From NCBI RefSeq assembly GCF_000282135.1, contig NZ_AKJW01000011.1, positions 57,546 to 121,545 of the forward strand: a stretch of 64,000 nt of DNA, read 5' to 3'. Both the position numbers and the translations under genes were made by a program. The notes below the pieces were generated by a model. That model did no database searches. It worked only from the letters and a program-made list of their open reading frames with translations, and had not been told where the DNA came from. Below are positions 44,097 through 53,345 of the stretch, one piece after another. The DNA comes from Herbaspirillum sp. CF444. Its GTDB lineage: Bacteria; Pseudomonadota; Gammaproteobacteria; Burkholderiales; Burkholderiaceae_D. Every line of letters begins with the position of its first letter. Position 1 is the first letter of the stretch.

Positions 44097-45525
44097 GATG
44101 ATCCCGCCCCAAGGGAGTGGCTGCGCCGGCTTTTTGCTTGCGGCGGTATAGCGTGATGGCGGCCGGGAGATTGCCATTCTTGCGCCCCTGGATATGCAGG
44201 GGCTGGTTGTCGCGGAATGCCGTTTTCGCGCCGTCGTCGTCCAGCATCAGTCGCTGGTTCTTGAGTACGAACAGGAAGGCCTGGGGGCGTAGTTTTTCGC
44301 GTTCGACTTCATGGGGCTCCAACGCCCGCGCCGTGGCACCTGTCACGCGCGCGCGGCGCAAAGGTTCGACCAGGGTGGCGTCCGCGATCAAGGCATCGTT
44401 GAGCCAGGCCAGCAACTGAGCGCTGGTCTGGGCGCCGCGCGGTTCCAGTTCGATCAACAGTTCATCGGACATGCCGGGCGGCAGATGCCGTTCGAAACAG
44501 GCATCCTGCGAATCAGCGTCGTGCTGGTCTGTCAGCACAAAAGCTAGTGTTTCGTAACGCGTATCCACCGAATCCAGGCGCGCCTGGATAAAGTCCATCA
44601 CCAGGCGGAATTGCGGCAGACAATCATCATGCTGGTAGGGTTTCATCAGCAAAGGCAGTGGATTGCTGCCGATGCTGCTGACCTGGCCGGCGATCTGAGC
44701 CAGCGCCTGGTATAACTGCACCGGATGCGTGCGCTCGTGCAACAGTACCGACAGGGCAGGCAGGGCAGTGCTGATGGCGCGCGCGGCGGCCAGGTGCTGG
44801 CGCTTTTCGGTGCCCAGGTTTTCTTCCGCTTCCTGGTTCTTGCCGTTTTCGCTCAACTGCCCGAGTTTGTCCCACAGGCGATCGTGCAATTGCTGCAATT
44901 GCCGCCACAGGCTGTCGGCGCCGAGGAAGTCGGCACTGCCGATGTGCAGCAGCGGGGGATGATAAGCCGTCGCCTGCAGTTGCTGGTTTTCGCCGCGCAC
45001 GATTTCCAACAGCGGCACCGCACTGTCGGCCGCAGGCGAACTGTTGCCGAGGTAAAGCTGGAAATTGACTTGCAGACGCGCCAGCGCCAGGCCGTTGTCG
45101 CCGGTGTTTTCATCGACGCTGGGCGCATCCAGGATGGAATTGTAGCGGCGCTCCTGGCTGTCCTGGCAAGCCGCGTGGGAACCGCGCTCGTTGACCCAGC
45201 ACCACAGTTTCAGCGGCGGCGCGCCGCTCTTGCAGGCGCTGCCGACTTCAATCTCGGCATTGCCCGCAGGGTGGCGTGGGGATTGTCCCGGAAAGCCGAC
45301 CAAGAGGCCGTCGGGAAGGAGGCATTCGAGTTCGCTGATGCTCACGATGTCGTTAACGATGTCAAAGCGTAGGTGCAGCAGCCCCCAATAGTGCGGATTC
45401 AGCGCTTGCAGGCGATGACGCAACTGGGCATGCCAGTAGCGATCATTTTGCTGAAAATGCTGAGGCGACATCATCATGCCTTCCGACCATTGGACGGCGT
45501 CTGGGAGAGCGGGATTCTGTGTCAT
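44089..45525 (-). CDS. tssK: T6SS baseplate protein TssK
   Basis: This 478-residue protein opens with the family pattern VQWSEGMMMSPQHFQQNDRY and keeps the later LPPGMSDELLIELEP region. TssK is the trimeric baseplate adaptor linking the TssEFG wedge to the TssJLM membrane complex. It lies between tssJ (25-base gap) and tssL (8-base overlap), a standard JKL order. Confidence 0.97.
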   Translation of the reverse strand: MTQNPALPDAVQWSEGMMMSPQHFQQNDRYWHAQLRHRLQALNPHYWGLLHLRFDIVNDIVSISELECLLPDGLLVGFPGQSPRHPAGNAEIEVGSACKSGAPPLKLWCWVNERGSHAACQDSQERRYNSILDAPSVDENTGDNGLALARLQVNFQLYLGNSSPAADSAVPLLEIVRGENQQLQATAYHPPLLHIGSADFLGADSLWRQLQQLHDRLWDKLGQLSENGKNQEAEENLGTEKRQHLAAARAISTALPALSVLLHERTHPVQLYQALAQIAGQVSSIGSNPLPLLMKPYQHDDCLPQFRLVMDFIQARLDSVDTRYETLAFVLTDQHDADSQDACFERHLPPGMSDELLIELEPRGAQTSAQLLAWLNDALIADATLVEPLRRARVTGATARALEPHEVEREKLRPQAFLFVLKNQRLMLDDDGAKTAFRDNQPLHIQGRKNGNLPAAITLYRRKQKAGAATPLGRDHHA

Positions 45526-45550
45526 GGTGGTTTGCTTTCCTGTGCCTGCG

Positions 45551-46027
45551 TCAGGGGAACTTGTACGTAATGCCGCTGGGAGTGAGCCAGATCGTCACGC
45601 TTTTGTAAGGCGTGATATTGCTCACCGCTTGCCCCGCGGCGCTCAGATAGTTGGCGAAGACGTAGACGCCGATTGCCTTGCTGTGCCGACCCGGCAAACG
45701 TACGTCGGCGATGGTCGCCGGGGGCACCTGCAAGCTTGCGACGTCGATGCTGTCGGCGGCTCCGGCGAGCAGGGCGGCTTTTTTGTCGAACCACTCCGGC
45801 CCCGTTTTAGGCAACAGCCCCGTAGCGGCGGCGTCATAGACAAACACGACGTCGAGCTGAGTTGCGCTGCTCTGGTTGGCATTGATCTCGGCAACGACCT
45901 TGATCTGTGACACCGAGGCTGTCTTTGGACCGCTGAAAAAGCTGCAGGCGGCCAGCAGCAGCGAGACCAATACAATGCCGGTACGGTGCCAAGGCTGCGA
46001 GGAGAGGATCGCGTTGAGCATGTTCAT
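45551..46027 (-). CDS. tssJ: T6SS outer-membrane lipoprotein TssJ
   Basis: This 158-residue protein has a lipoprotein signal peptide ending in LLLAAC (lipobox, Cys ~28). The mature part matches TssJ: ANQSSATQLDVVFVYD, then GPEWFDKKAALL, and a C-terminal ITPYKSVTIWL strand. It binds the periplasmic end of TssM at the outer membrane. The start codon overlaps the stop of the PAAR-like gene (ATGA). Confidence 0.95.
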   Translation of the reverse strand: MNMLNAILSSQPWHRTGIVLVSLLLAACSFFSGPKTASVSQIKVVAEINANQSSATQLDVVFVYDAAATGLLPKTGPEWFDKKAALLAGAADSIDVASLQVPPATIADVRLPGRHSKAIGVYVFANYLSAAGQAVSNITPYKSVTIWLTPSGITYKFP

Positions 46028-46422
46028 GACAGGATCAACACACGAAATTGCGCCGGTACCAGCGAGATGCCCACGGTGTTGAACGGCATGCCGTTCATGC
46101 CCACCAGGGAAGTCATGTGCGTGGCGAAGGCGGTTCCGACCGTCACCACCTCGCTGCCGAGGATATAAGTGTCTTTTCCCATGAAGATGCCGGAGACAAT
46201 GCCACCTTCCACGCCGGGCTCGTCGCCCATGCTGAGTGTGCCTTCAGTCATCAGGTTTTCCGCCAGGCCGGAGCCGAACATGACATTGAATACCGAGGGA
46301 ATGTGCATGCTCGACATGGTGATATTCGGATACGGTATCGGCACCGGCACAATGATGGGCGTCTTGCAGACGTCAGGCACGGTCATCATCGACATGGCGG
46401 CCAGGCTATTGGTGGCAAACAT
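46024..46422 (-). CDS. PAAR-like protein (DUF4150 family)
   Basis: This 132-residue protein starts after GGAGTATTT-ATG. It is Met/Gly/Pro-rich, with DVCKTPIIVPVPIPYPNI near the start and GSEVVTVGTAFATHM later, the pattern of DUF4150 PAAR-like tip proteins. Such proteins sharpen the VgrG spike and can carry or recruit effectors. This copy has no C-terminal extension, so any toxin is separate. It travels with DUF3540, pentapeptide and DUF2169 genes, a common accessory set for spike loading. Confidence 0.88.
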   Translation of the reverse strand: MFATNSLAAMSMMTVPDVCKTPIIVPVPIPYPNITMSSMHIPSVFNVMFGSGLAENLMTEGTLSMGDEPGVEGGIVSGIFMGKDTYILGSEVVTVGTAFATHMTSLVGMNGMPFNTVGISLVPAQFRVLILS

Positions 46423-46453
46423 AAATACTCCGTCGCGTGGTTATAGGGTCGTC

Positions 46454-47020
46454 TCAACCCATGCTGATGCGTTCGGCATCGACCTTGACGTCCTGCTCGG
46501 CGGTCACCAGGGCTTGCTGACCGTGCAGACGCAGCAATTGCCGGACTTCCAGCAAATAGTGACCGGCCTTGCCGATGAAATTGCCGACGTTTTGCACCAG
46601 GCTGTCCTGCACGGTCGCGAACAGATTGCGGCTATTCAGGCTCAATACCCCGGTGGCGGCACTGACCTCGACATCGTGCAGGGCGCGTACGGCTATGCTG
46701 TGGTTGGCGTTGAGGGCAATCTCGGACTGCTCGATGCACAGGGCTTGCGCACCGGGCGCGCTCAGTTGTACCTGTTGCAGTTCCGGACGTTCCAGTACGT
46801 GCAGGATGTATGGCGTATCGTTCTGGCCGTTCTGGCCGGACGCCGCCAGCACGTGGTCGCCCACCTCGGGACGGACCAGGCAGCTCAGCGCCTGGCGCGC
46901 TACGCGGCCGTCATTGAGCAGGTAGCTGTGGCGCTCCAGCGCGACGACGATTTTTGCCTCAACCAGATGCAGCGGCAAAGGCTGCGGAAGTTTGCTGGCG
47001 GCAGGGGCTGATCGCATCAT
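46454..47020 (-). CDS. DUF3540 protein (T6SS spike accessory)
   Basis: This 188-residue protein starts at ATG 47020 within the stop of the preceding pentapeptide gene (ATGA). It has an N-terminal OB-like beta part (LLNDGRVARQALSCLVRPEVGDHVL) followed by a beta-helix-like section, and resembles the DUF3540 family found beside VgrG and DUF4150 genes. The beta-helical end is reminiscent of a VgrG needle extension. Its role in spike assembly is inferred from context. Confidence 0.85.
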   Translation of the reverse strand: MMRSAPAASKLPQPLPLHLVEAKIVVALERHSYLLNDGRVARQALSCLVRPEVGDHVLAASGQNGQNDTPYILHVLERPELQQVQLSAPGAQALCIEQSEIALNANHSIAVRALHDVEVSAATGVLSLNSRNLFATVQDSLVQNVGNFIGKAGHYLLEVRQLLRLHGQQALVTAEQDVKVDAERISMG

Positions 47021-48084
47021 TTATTCTCCAGGGCTAGGGTGCGGGTTTCCAGTTGCAGGCGGGCTGCATCGGTTCTGGCCAGACGATGCATGCTGGCGCC
47101 GTCAAAACGCGCGTGACAGATATCGGCATTGTGAAACTGGGCGTGATCCAGATTGGCATGCGAGAAATCGACGTCCTCGCCCTGAATCTGCTCCAGGCGG
47201 GCATAACTGAGATCGGCGCCGAGGAAAGACACTTGCGCATGTTTGCTCTTGTTCCAGATGCTGGTTTTCAATTGCGCTTGGTCGAGCTGGCAATCGTGCA
47301 GGGTGGCCGCCTGGAAGATCGCGCCTTCGAGATTGGCGCCGGTCAGGTTGACGTGCTCCAGGCTGGCTCCCAGCATGAGCGCGCGAGCGGCGTTGGCCTG
47401 GCTCAGATTGGCCCTCAGAAATTTTGCCTGATGAAAATTCGCCCCCTGCAGGTCGGCCGCGCCAAAATCGACGTCGCTCAGTTCCGCGCCTTGCAGCGAG
47501 CAGCGCTGCAGATGCAGGCCGTTCAGGCGTTGCCCCTGCAGATTGGCGTTGGCAAACACCACGCCGTCGGCACGCATTTCCTGCAATTGCACCTTGCGCC
47601 AGTCGGCCGGACTGACCACGCATTGCGCCAGCGTCGCGCCACCCAGGTTGGCGTCGTCAAAGCGGTCGTTAAGGAAACTGCTGCGTTCCAGTGTCGCGGC
47701 ACCAAGCTGCGCCTGCTGCAAGCTGCTATTGACTACGGAGCTCACTTGCAACTGCGCGTGCTCCCAGTTGCTGGTGCTGAGATCGCAATCGACCCAGCAG
47801 ATATGGCGCATCTGGCGAGCGCACAGGCGGGTTGCCTTCATTGAGCATTTGACGAAGATGGCATGATCCAGTACTGCATTGCTGAAGTCGACGCCATCCA
47901 GGTCGCAATTGATGAATTTGGCCCGCGCCAGATCCGCGTCAACAAACGAGGCGCCGGTCAGATTGGCATGGCTGAAAGTGGCGCCCCCCAAAGAACGCTT
48001 GCGTGCATCGAGGCCGGCAAGTTCGTGTTGATGGATGGGCTGGTCCAGTTGGATCGCCAGCGCGATGTCGTCCCAGATACTCAT
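47017..48084 (-). CDS. Pentapeptide-repeat protein
   Basis: This 355-residue protein is made almost entirely of A(N/D)Lxx-type pentapeptide repeats, for example ANLTGASFVDADLARAKF, predicting a right-handed quadrilateral beta-helix. It has no signal peptide. Both ends overlap neighbouring genes by ATGA, so it is translated with the DUF2169 and DUF3540 genes. The function within T6SS is unknown; a scaffold or adaptor between spike and cargo is the usual guess. Confidence 0.9.
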   Translation of the reverse strand: MSIWDDIALAIQLDQPIHQHELAGLDARKRSLGGATFSHANLTGASFVDADLARAKFINCDLDGVDFSNAVLDHAIFVKCSMKATRLCARQMRHICWVDCDLSTSNWEHAQLQVSSVVNSSLQQAQLGAATLERSSFLNDRFDDANLGGATLAQCVVSPADWRKVQLQEMRADGVVFANANLQGQRLNGLHLQRCSLQGAELSDVDFGAADLQGANFHQAKFLRANLSQANAARALMLGASLEHVNLTGANLEGAIFQAATLHDCQLDQAQLKTSIWNKSKHAQVSFLGADLSYARLEQIQGEDVDFSHANLDHAQFHNADICHARFDGASMHRLARTDAARLQLETRTLALENK

Positions 48085-50708
48085 GCCGCACTCCTTATCG
48101 GCTCAATCGCCTCGGTGAGTTCGCATTGCGCAAACACAGTCGAGGCCAGCTGCGCACCGGAGAAATCAGTTTTGCGGCACAGGCATTGGAAGAATTCGGC
48201 AGCGCTGGCGCTGACCATGCGCAAATCAGCCTTCAGGAAGCCGCAGTAAGAAAACTGTCCGGCATCGAATTGTCCCCAGCGCAGGTCGGCTTTGCTAAAA
48301 TCGCAGCGCAAAAATTGCGCCTGACGGGCATCGACATGCGTGAACTCGGCGCCATGAAAACCGCATTTCTTCAGGACCGCGCCCACCATGCCGGCACCGT
48401 TCCAGTTGCTGCCGGCGCCACCCTGAACCTCGTCCAGCAATGCGCCGTCCCAACGGCTGCGCTGCACATTTGCATTGTTGAATACCACTTTGAGCAATTG
48501 CGCCTGGCTGAAATCGGCATCTTGCAAATTGGCGCGCAGGAACACCGTTTTTTTCATCTGCGTCTGACGCCAGCTGGTGCCGTCGGCTTCTACATCAAAC
48601 AGCATTGCTTTGCCCAGGTCAGCCTGGTCGAATTGTGCCCCCGGGCATTGCAGCCGGATCGCCAGCAGCCGGCGCAGCCTCGCGCCTCGCAAACCGGCGC
48701 GCGGCCATTGGGCGTCGAGTGCCTGGACACCCTCGAGATCGGCGCCATCGAAGCGGATATTGCGGCCGTGGCTGGCACAAAGATTGGCTTGTTGCAGGTT
48801 GCAGTTGCTGAAATCGGCGTCATCCAGTTTGGCCCCCACCAGCACGGCGCCTTGCATATTGGCGCCGACAAAACTGGCGCCACTCAGATCGGCGCCGTCG
48901 AGCATGACTTCACGCAGATCGGCTCCTGCAAAGTCGACCCCCGCCAGGCTGGCGCCGGCCAGGTCGCGGCCGGCCAGCGCTACACCTGTGCGCAGCCAGG
49001 CCTGGATTTGTGCGCCCAGCTCCAGCGCCACGGATTGAGGATAGGGCAGTGCCGGCAATACCACCTTGGGCGCTGCCCGGCGCGACTGTCGGCGGTGAGC
49101 GGGAATTTTCATGATGTTGGCGCGAGCGGCTTGATCGGCTTTGATCGCGGCTGGTGTGGCACCGTCCGGCGGTAGCTGTAGTTGCGTCAACATGGCCGCC
49201 AACTGCGGATCGCAGCCGGTTTGCCCGGCCGGCAACAGATCGTAGGCGGGCACGGCGGCGCGCGCCAGGGCTGTGGCCAGCATCTTTGCTACATCGGCGA
49301 CCACAGGCGTGATCTGCGGAATTCTGGCCAGTGCTTCCTTGCCGGCCTGTTCGACCTGGGCGGCCAGTGCGCGGGCTTTGGCAACGATGTCCGATACATC
49401 GAAGTCGCCCTCGGCGGCAGTGCGCGCGGTCATCACGCCCAGCACCGGCAGGGTTGCGCGCGCCGTGCGATGTCCGGCTGGTGCGCTGACGCCGCGGGAT
49501 GCCCAGTACTGAGCGTCGAGCAAATCGATGCGCTGCTGGCTGCGCGCCAGCACGGCGTCTTCGGCGGCCTTCTGTTCCTGCTCCCGGCGTTGCCGTTCGG
49601 CTTCGTCGGGCAAGGGCGCCAGTTGTGATTCGTTGAACACGTGCAGCCTGCCGCTCTCGCGATCCAGGCGCAACGCCATCACGTCGCGGTAATGTTGCTC
49701 GCTCTTGGGCGCGGTGTTGCCTTCATAGGCCACCATCAGAGCACTGATATCGAGCGCGTCGCTGTCGTTGATTTCGGTCTGGCCATGATAGATCGCGATG
49801 CCCAGATCGTAGTCCGGCAAGAACCAGACGGTGTCCATGCGCAAGCTGACTTCCCTGATATCTTCGATCGTCTTGCCGTTCTCCAGCAGGAAGGCGCGCG
49901 CGCGCAAGTCCGGCAGCTTGCCCATCAGTTCCCCATGACGTGCATGCAGATTGCGCAGCAGATACGCTTCACCACCCCGGAAGTCGCGTTCGGACCACTG
50001 ATCCGGCGGCGCCATGTTGAAGACGCTCCAATCCATGTCGCGCGCAAAGCCGGGTGCATCGTTCTTGCGCCAGGCCGCGCCATAGCTTCCGAATTTTTTG
50101 CGACGTGTGCGATTGCCTATGGGGATGGGACCGAAACCAGCGGCTACGCTGGCGCGCCAGTCCGCTGCGATGGTGTGCGGATAGCTAATGTTGGGCATGA
50201 GACCGGTGCAGGCTGACAACCAGGCTCCAGCCGGGCGTTCGCCGCAGCCTTCGGGATTGACGTCGTTGCGCGCGCCGCCGTAGGCGCGGCGGTAACTCAG
50301 CGCCATGCTGGTGAAGGGTTTCGGTTTGCTCACGCGGCGCGCGCCGAGGACGCCGGCGCGCCACTCGCGTTCGCCGCTGATGCACAGGCATTTGCTGACC
50401 AGCGCCCGGCCGTCGGCGTCGTCCACGCGCAACTGCGCCAGCAAGCTGGTGCAGGCTTGCTGTTGCGGTGCATAGGCCGAACCCAGCAGCAGTACTTCAG
50501 CCTGTTGCCTGGGCATCACTTCGTCCAGTGGCATGCCGGGCGGCAAGCTGGCCATTACGTGCGGCCACTGCAGGTTTTCCGTAAGGAAGCGCGGATTGTC
50601 CGCGCCCAGCCGGAAGAAGCCCAGCGCGGCGATGGACAGGTAGTACTTGCCCAGATAAGTGTAGGGCTTGTGCAGCAGGCCCAGCGATTGTGGTTTGATG
50701 ATCCTCAT
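48081..50708 (-). CDS. DUF2169 domain / pentapeptide-repeat fusion protein
   Basis: This 875-residue protein starts six bases after the vgrG stop. Residues ~1-340 are a DUF2169 domain, with SMALSYRRAYGG, NPEGCG and the late LDISALMVAYEG region. A charged helical linker (~360-400) and an Ala-rich section follow. The C-terminal ~310 residues are pentapeptide repeats (GADLREVMLDGADLSGASF and onwards). DUF2169 proteins act with VgrG/PAAR proteins as cargo adaptors in several T6SSs. Fusion to a pentapeptide solenoid, with a second solenoid protein next door, is a notable arrangement. Confidence 0.92.
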   Translation of the reverse strand: MRIIKPQSLGLLHKPYTYLGKYYLSIAALGFFRLGADNPRFLTENLQWPHVMASLPPGMPLDEVMPRQQAEVLLLGSAYAPQQQACTSLLAQLRVDDADGRALVSKCLCISGEREWRAGVLGARRVSKPKPFTSMALSYRRAYGGARNDVNPEGCGERPAGAWLSACTGLMPNISYPHTIAADWRASVAAGFGPIPIGNRTRRKKFGSYGAAWRKNDAPGFARDMDWSVFNMAPPDQWSERDFRGGEAYLLRNLHARHGELMGKLPDLRARAFLLENGKTIEDIREVSLRMDTVWFLPDYDLGIAIYHGQTEINDSDALDISALMVAYEGNTAPKSEQHYRDVMALRLDRESGRLHVFNESQLAPLPDEAERQRREQEQKAAEDAVLARSQQRIDLLDAQYWASRGVSAPAGHRTARATLPVLGVMTARTAAEGDFDVSDIVAKARALAAQVEQAGKEALARIPQITPVVADVAKMLATALARAAVPAYDLLPAGQTGCDPQLAAMLTQLQLPPDGATPAAIKADQAARANIMKIPAHRRQSRRAAPKVVLPALPYPQSVALELGAQIQAWLRTGVALAGRDLAGASLAGVDFAGADLREVMLDGADLSGASFVGANMQGAVLVGAKLDDADFSNCNLQQANLCASHGRNIRFDGADLEGVQALDAQWPRAGLRGARLRRLLAIRLQCPGAQFDQADLGKAMLFDVEADGTSWRQTQMKKTVFLRANLQDADFSQAQLLKVVFNNANVQRSRWDGALLDEVQGGAGSNWNGAGMVGAVLKKCGFHGAEFTHVDARQAQFLRCDFSKADLRWGQFDAGQFSYCGFLKADLRMVSASAAEFFQCLCRKTDFSGAQLASTVFAQCELTEAIEPIRSAA

Positions 50709-50714
50709 GGCGGC

Positions 50715-53345
50715 TCACATAAAGATGATCATGGCTTCGATGATGCATATCCGCGTGACGACATTGTCGATATGCGGTGTTTCATCGTTGTTCGACACCC
50801 GGGCTCCGGGACCGGAGGTCTCCACCGTCGTTGTTTCGGCCATAGTCACGATGTTCGAGCTCGCCGCTGAAGTGACGATGCGGGTGCTGTCGCCGCTGGA
50901 GACGTTTTCGACCACGGCGGCATTGGTTTCATTCTTCACCACTTCGCCATTGACCTTGTTGATGGTTTCTCCGCAGCCGACGTGGTCTTCGACAGTCAGG
51001 CCGGTGGTGACGGTGCGGGTGATCATGCCGCTAATCGTGGTTTCAGTCAGGTCGCCGCTGGTCGATGTGCGGATGGTGTTGCCGCTGGTGGTGGTTTCCA
51101 TCAGATCTCCGCTGGTGGAATTCCTCACGGTGTCGCCGGCCAGGCTGACGTCCAGGGTGCTTCCTGTCATGCTGGTATTGATGACGCTGCCGGTAGTGGT
51201 AACGTTGATCGATACACCGGTATTTGAATTGTTGGTGGCCACGCCCATCACCGACGTTGAGGTGCTGGTCAGGCCGGCGCTGGCCGATAAGCTGTTGCCG
51301 GTGTAGCTGGTGCTCTTGCTGGTATTGGTGTGGCTGGTGCTGGTGCTGGTGTCGACGTAGCTGCTGCTGACGCTGTCGCCGGTCCAGCTATCGCTGTCGG
51401 ATTTGGCGAAGTGCGTATGGCTATAACTCATGTTGCCCAGCGCCCGGCTATAGGTCGAGCCGAACGATTCCGAAGCGCTCAGGATGTCGGTAGCCACCGG
51501 GTCGGATCCGTACAGTTCGCCACTGTCGGACTGCGCGCCGGTGGCGGCCGATTCGGCGCAACTGAAACTGTAGCCGGCGCCCTGGGAAAAGCTGGCGTTG
51601 CCGAAGCGGCCAGTGTCATAAGCGGTCTTCACGATGCCGCTGGATTGTTTCAGATCGGGGGCCGAATACTTGCCGTAGCTGATGTTCTGGTTATCGCCGT
51701 AGCCAGTCGAAAAATTGCTGCCGATATGAGTGTTTGACAACCAGCCGGATGGCACCACCAGCGTAGTGCCGTTCGATTGCACGATGTTCTGGATCTCGGG
51801 CAATTCAGACTCGTCCTGCGCGCGACCGACCATCACCACCGAGCCTACAGTGGGGGCGGTTTGCATGGAGGAGGAGAGCTTGATCCACACACTGGGCGCA
51901 TCTTTGTCGTCCGTGGAAAAACGCACGTATACGCCAATCTGCGGGAAGGCGGATGGTTTGGCGAGGCTGTCGGTGAAGTTGGTCTGGCCGGTGCTGAAGG
52001 AGCTGGCGGCGCCGAAGTCGACCGGGTTTTGTCCTGCAGTTGTGGCATCTGAAACCACCAGCGCCAATACGCTGCCTTGCTGGGTGTCCTGGATCGAATA
52101 AGGCGTGATCAGGAAGGTAGCGGCACTGGCCTGGAATTGGTTCTGGTAATTGCCATCGGCATCGACCTGATGCTTGACCGAGGTCAGTACGAAATCACCT
52201 TCTTCCAGGCAAGGCTGACGCGGGTTGTCGGGACCGCCGGCGCCGTTGCGCATTGAGAATCGGTGTGCTGAGCGGAAATGGCTGCAGGTGCTGGAACCGC
52301 TGAGTTCGTGGCGCGAACTATCGAGTGTGCTCTTGGTGGCATCCGCAAAGGCGCGTGCCTCGTCCTTGCTGCAACCGTATTGATAGCTTTTGTACAGGCG
52401 AAACGGTAGCGTGTCCGCGTCCGCGCTGCTGGCACCTTGGAACGATTGGAAGTCGACCACACGATTGTCGAGCCAAGCGCCGTCTTGTTGTGTCAGTACG
52501 CCATGCACGCCTGTGCTGCCCAGCGACTTTTTGAGACTGTATTCGGTAATGATGTCGGCCTGGGTCGCGCCCAGCGCTTGCGCGCTGCTGAAGTCATAGG
52601 ACAGCGGACGGCCGTCGGCAAACACCTGGGGATAGGTAGTCTGATTGGAAAACACCACAGTGTGGCTGTTGCCGGTGTGGGTAAAGTAATAATGCAAGTG
52701 CGCCTTGCCGAGCAGGCGCATCAGGAAGTCATAGTCGGTTTCGCCGGCCTGCATCCAATCCTGACTGCGGTTCTGTGCCAGATTGTCTTGGCTGCCGGAA
52801 AACGGCGCATAGGCGATGTTGTGAGCATCGAGCAGGATAGTGATCATCTCCCACACGGTTTTTCCGTGAAACACGCGATAGCTGTTGGTCAGCCGGAGTC
52901 GATGCAATTCGGGCGCCATGGAAATGCTGTAGCTTCCGCGATTCTTGACGGAAAAACTGGTCACCATGCCATGAAACAGGGACAGCGTCGCGCTGGCGTT
53001 GTGATCTGTTTTTGCACCGCCCAGAGCTTGGTTGAAGGCGGCAGGATTCGGGCCGCTGTCGGCCGGAATTTCGATACCTACCGTAATCGGCCTGCCGATG
53101 ATGTCGTTGAAGCTGAAGGTTTCGGCATGCGCACCGTCCGAATTGCCGTTCAATTCCAGTTCGAACTCGAAGAGGCCCGAGACTTGTTCTTGCCCCTGGA
53201 AACTTTGCAGGCGAAAGGTCTCGGCGCCGAGCGTGGTGTGGCGATCGAGGAAGATGGCGCAATGCAAATAAACCACCGGTTCCGGCGGTGCCAGGCGATT
53301 GACGGCAAAGGCGCGCGCTGCGGCTGCGGAGAGGGAATCGTTCAT
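50715..53345 (-). CDS. vgrG: T6SS spike protein VgrG
   Basis: This 876-residue protein starts at ATG 53345, overlapping the tssG stop by four bases. The N-terminal gp27-like part (FRLQSFQGQEQVSGLFEFELEL, then WEMITILLDAHNIAY) and the gp5 OB region (VYVRFSTDDKDAPSVWIKLS, GSVVMVGRAQDESELPEIQ) are canonical. The last ~250 residues form a Ser/Thr-rich repetitive stretch with short TSGDLxETTxSG-type repeats, consistent with a long beta-helical needle, and end in the hydrophobic AMIIFM. No enzymatic effector domain is fused, so cargo must bind through the PAAR-like, DUF2169 and DUF3540 partners. Confidence 0.95.
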   Translation of the reverse strand: MNDSLSAAAARAFAVNRLAPPEPVVYLHCAIFLDRHTTLGAETFRLQSFQGQEQVSGLFEFELELNGNSDGAHAETFSFNDIIGRPITVGIEIPADSGPNPAAFNQALGGAKTDHNASATLSLFHGMVTSFSVKNRGSYSISMAPELHRLRLTNSYRVFHGKTVWEMITILLDAHNIAYAPFSGSQDNLAQNRSQDWMQAGETDYDFLMRLLGKAHLHYYFTHTGNSHTVVFSNQTTYPQVFADGRPLSYDFSSAQALGATQADIITEYSLKKSLGSTGVHGVLTQQDGAWLDNRVVDFQSFQGASSADADTLPFRLYKSYQYGCSKDEARAFADATKSTLDSSRHELSGSSTCSHFRSAHRFSMRNGAGGPDNPRQPCLEEGDFVLTSVKHQVDADGNYQNQFQASAATFLITPYSIQDTQQGSVLALVVSDATTAGQNPVDFGAASSFSTGQTNFTDSLAKPSAFPQIGVYVRFSTDDKDAPSVWIKLSSSMQTAPTVGSVVMVGRAQDESELPEIQNIVQSNGTTLVVPSGWLSNTHIGSNFSTGYGDNQNISYGKYSAPDLKQSSGIVKTAYDTGRFGNASFSQGAGYSFSCAESAATGAQSDSGELYGSDPVATDILSASESFGSTYSRALGNMSYSHTHFAKSDSDSWTGDSVSSSYVDTSTSTSHTNTSKSTSYTGNSLSASAGLTSTSTSVMGVATNNSNTGVSINVTTTGSVINTSMTGSTLDVSLAGDTVRNSTSGDLMETTTSGNTIRTSTSGDLTETTISGMITRTVTTGLTVEDHVGCGETINKVNGEVVKNETNAAVVENVSSGDSTRIVTSAASSNIVTMAETTTVETSGPGARVSNNDETPHIDNVVTRICIIEAMIIFM

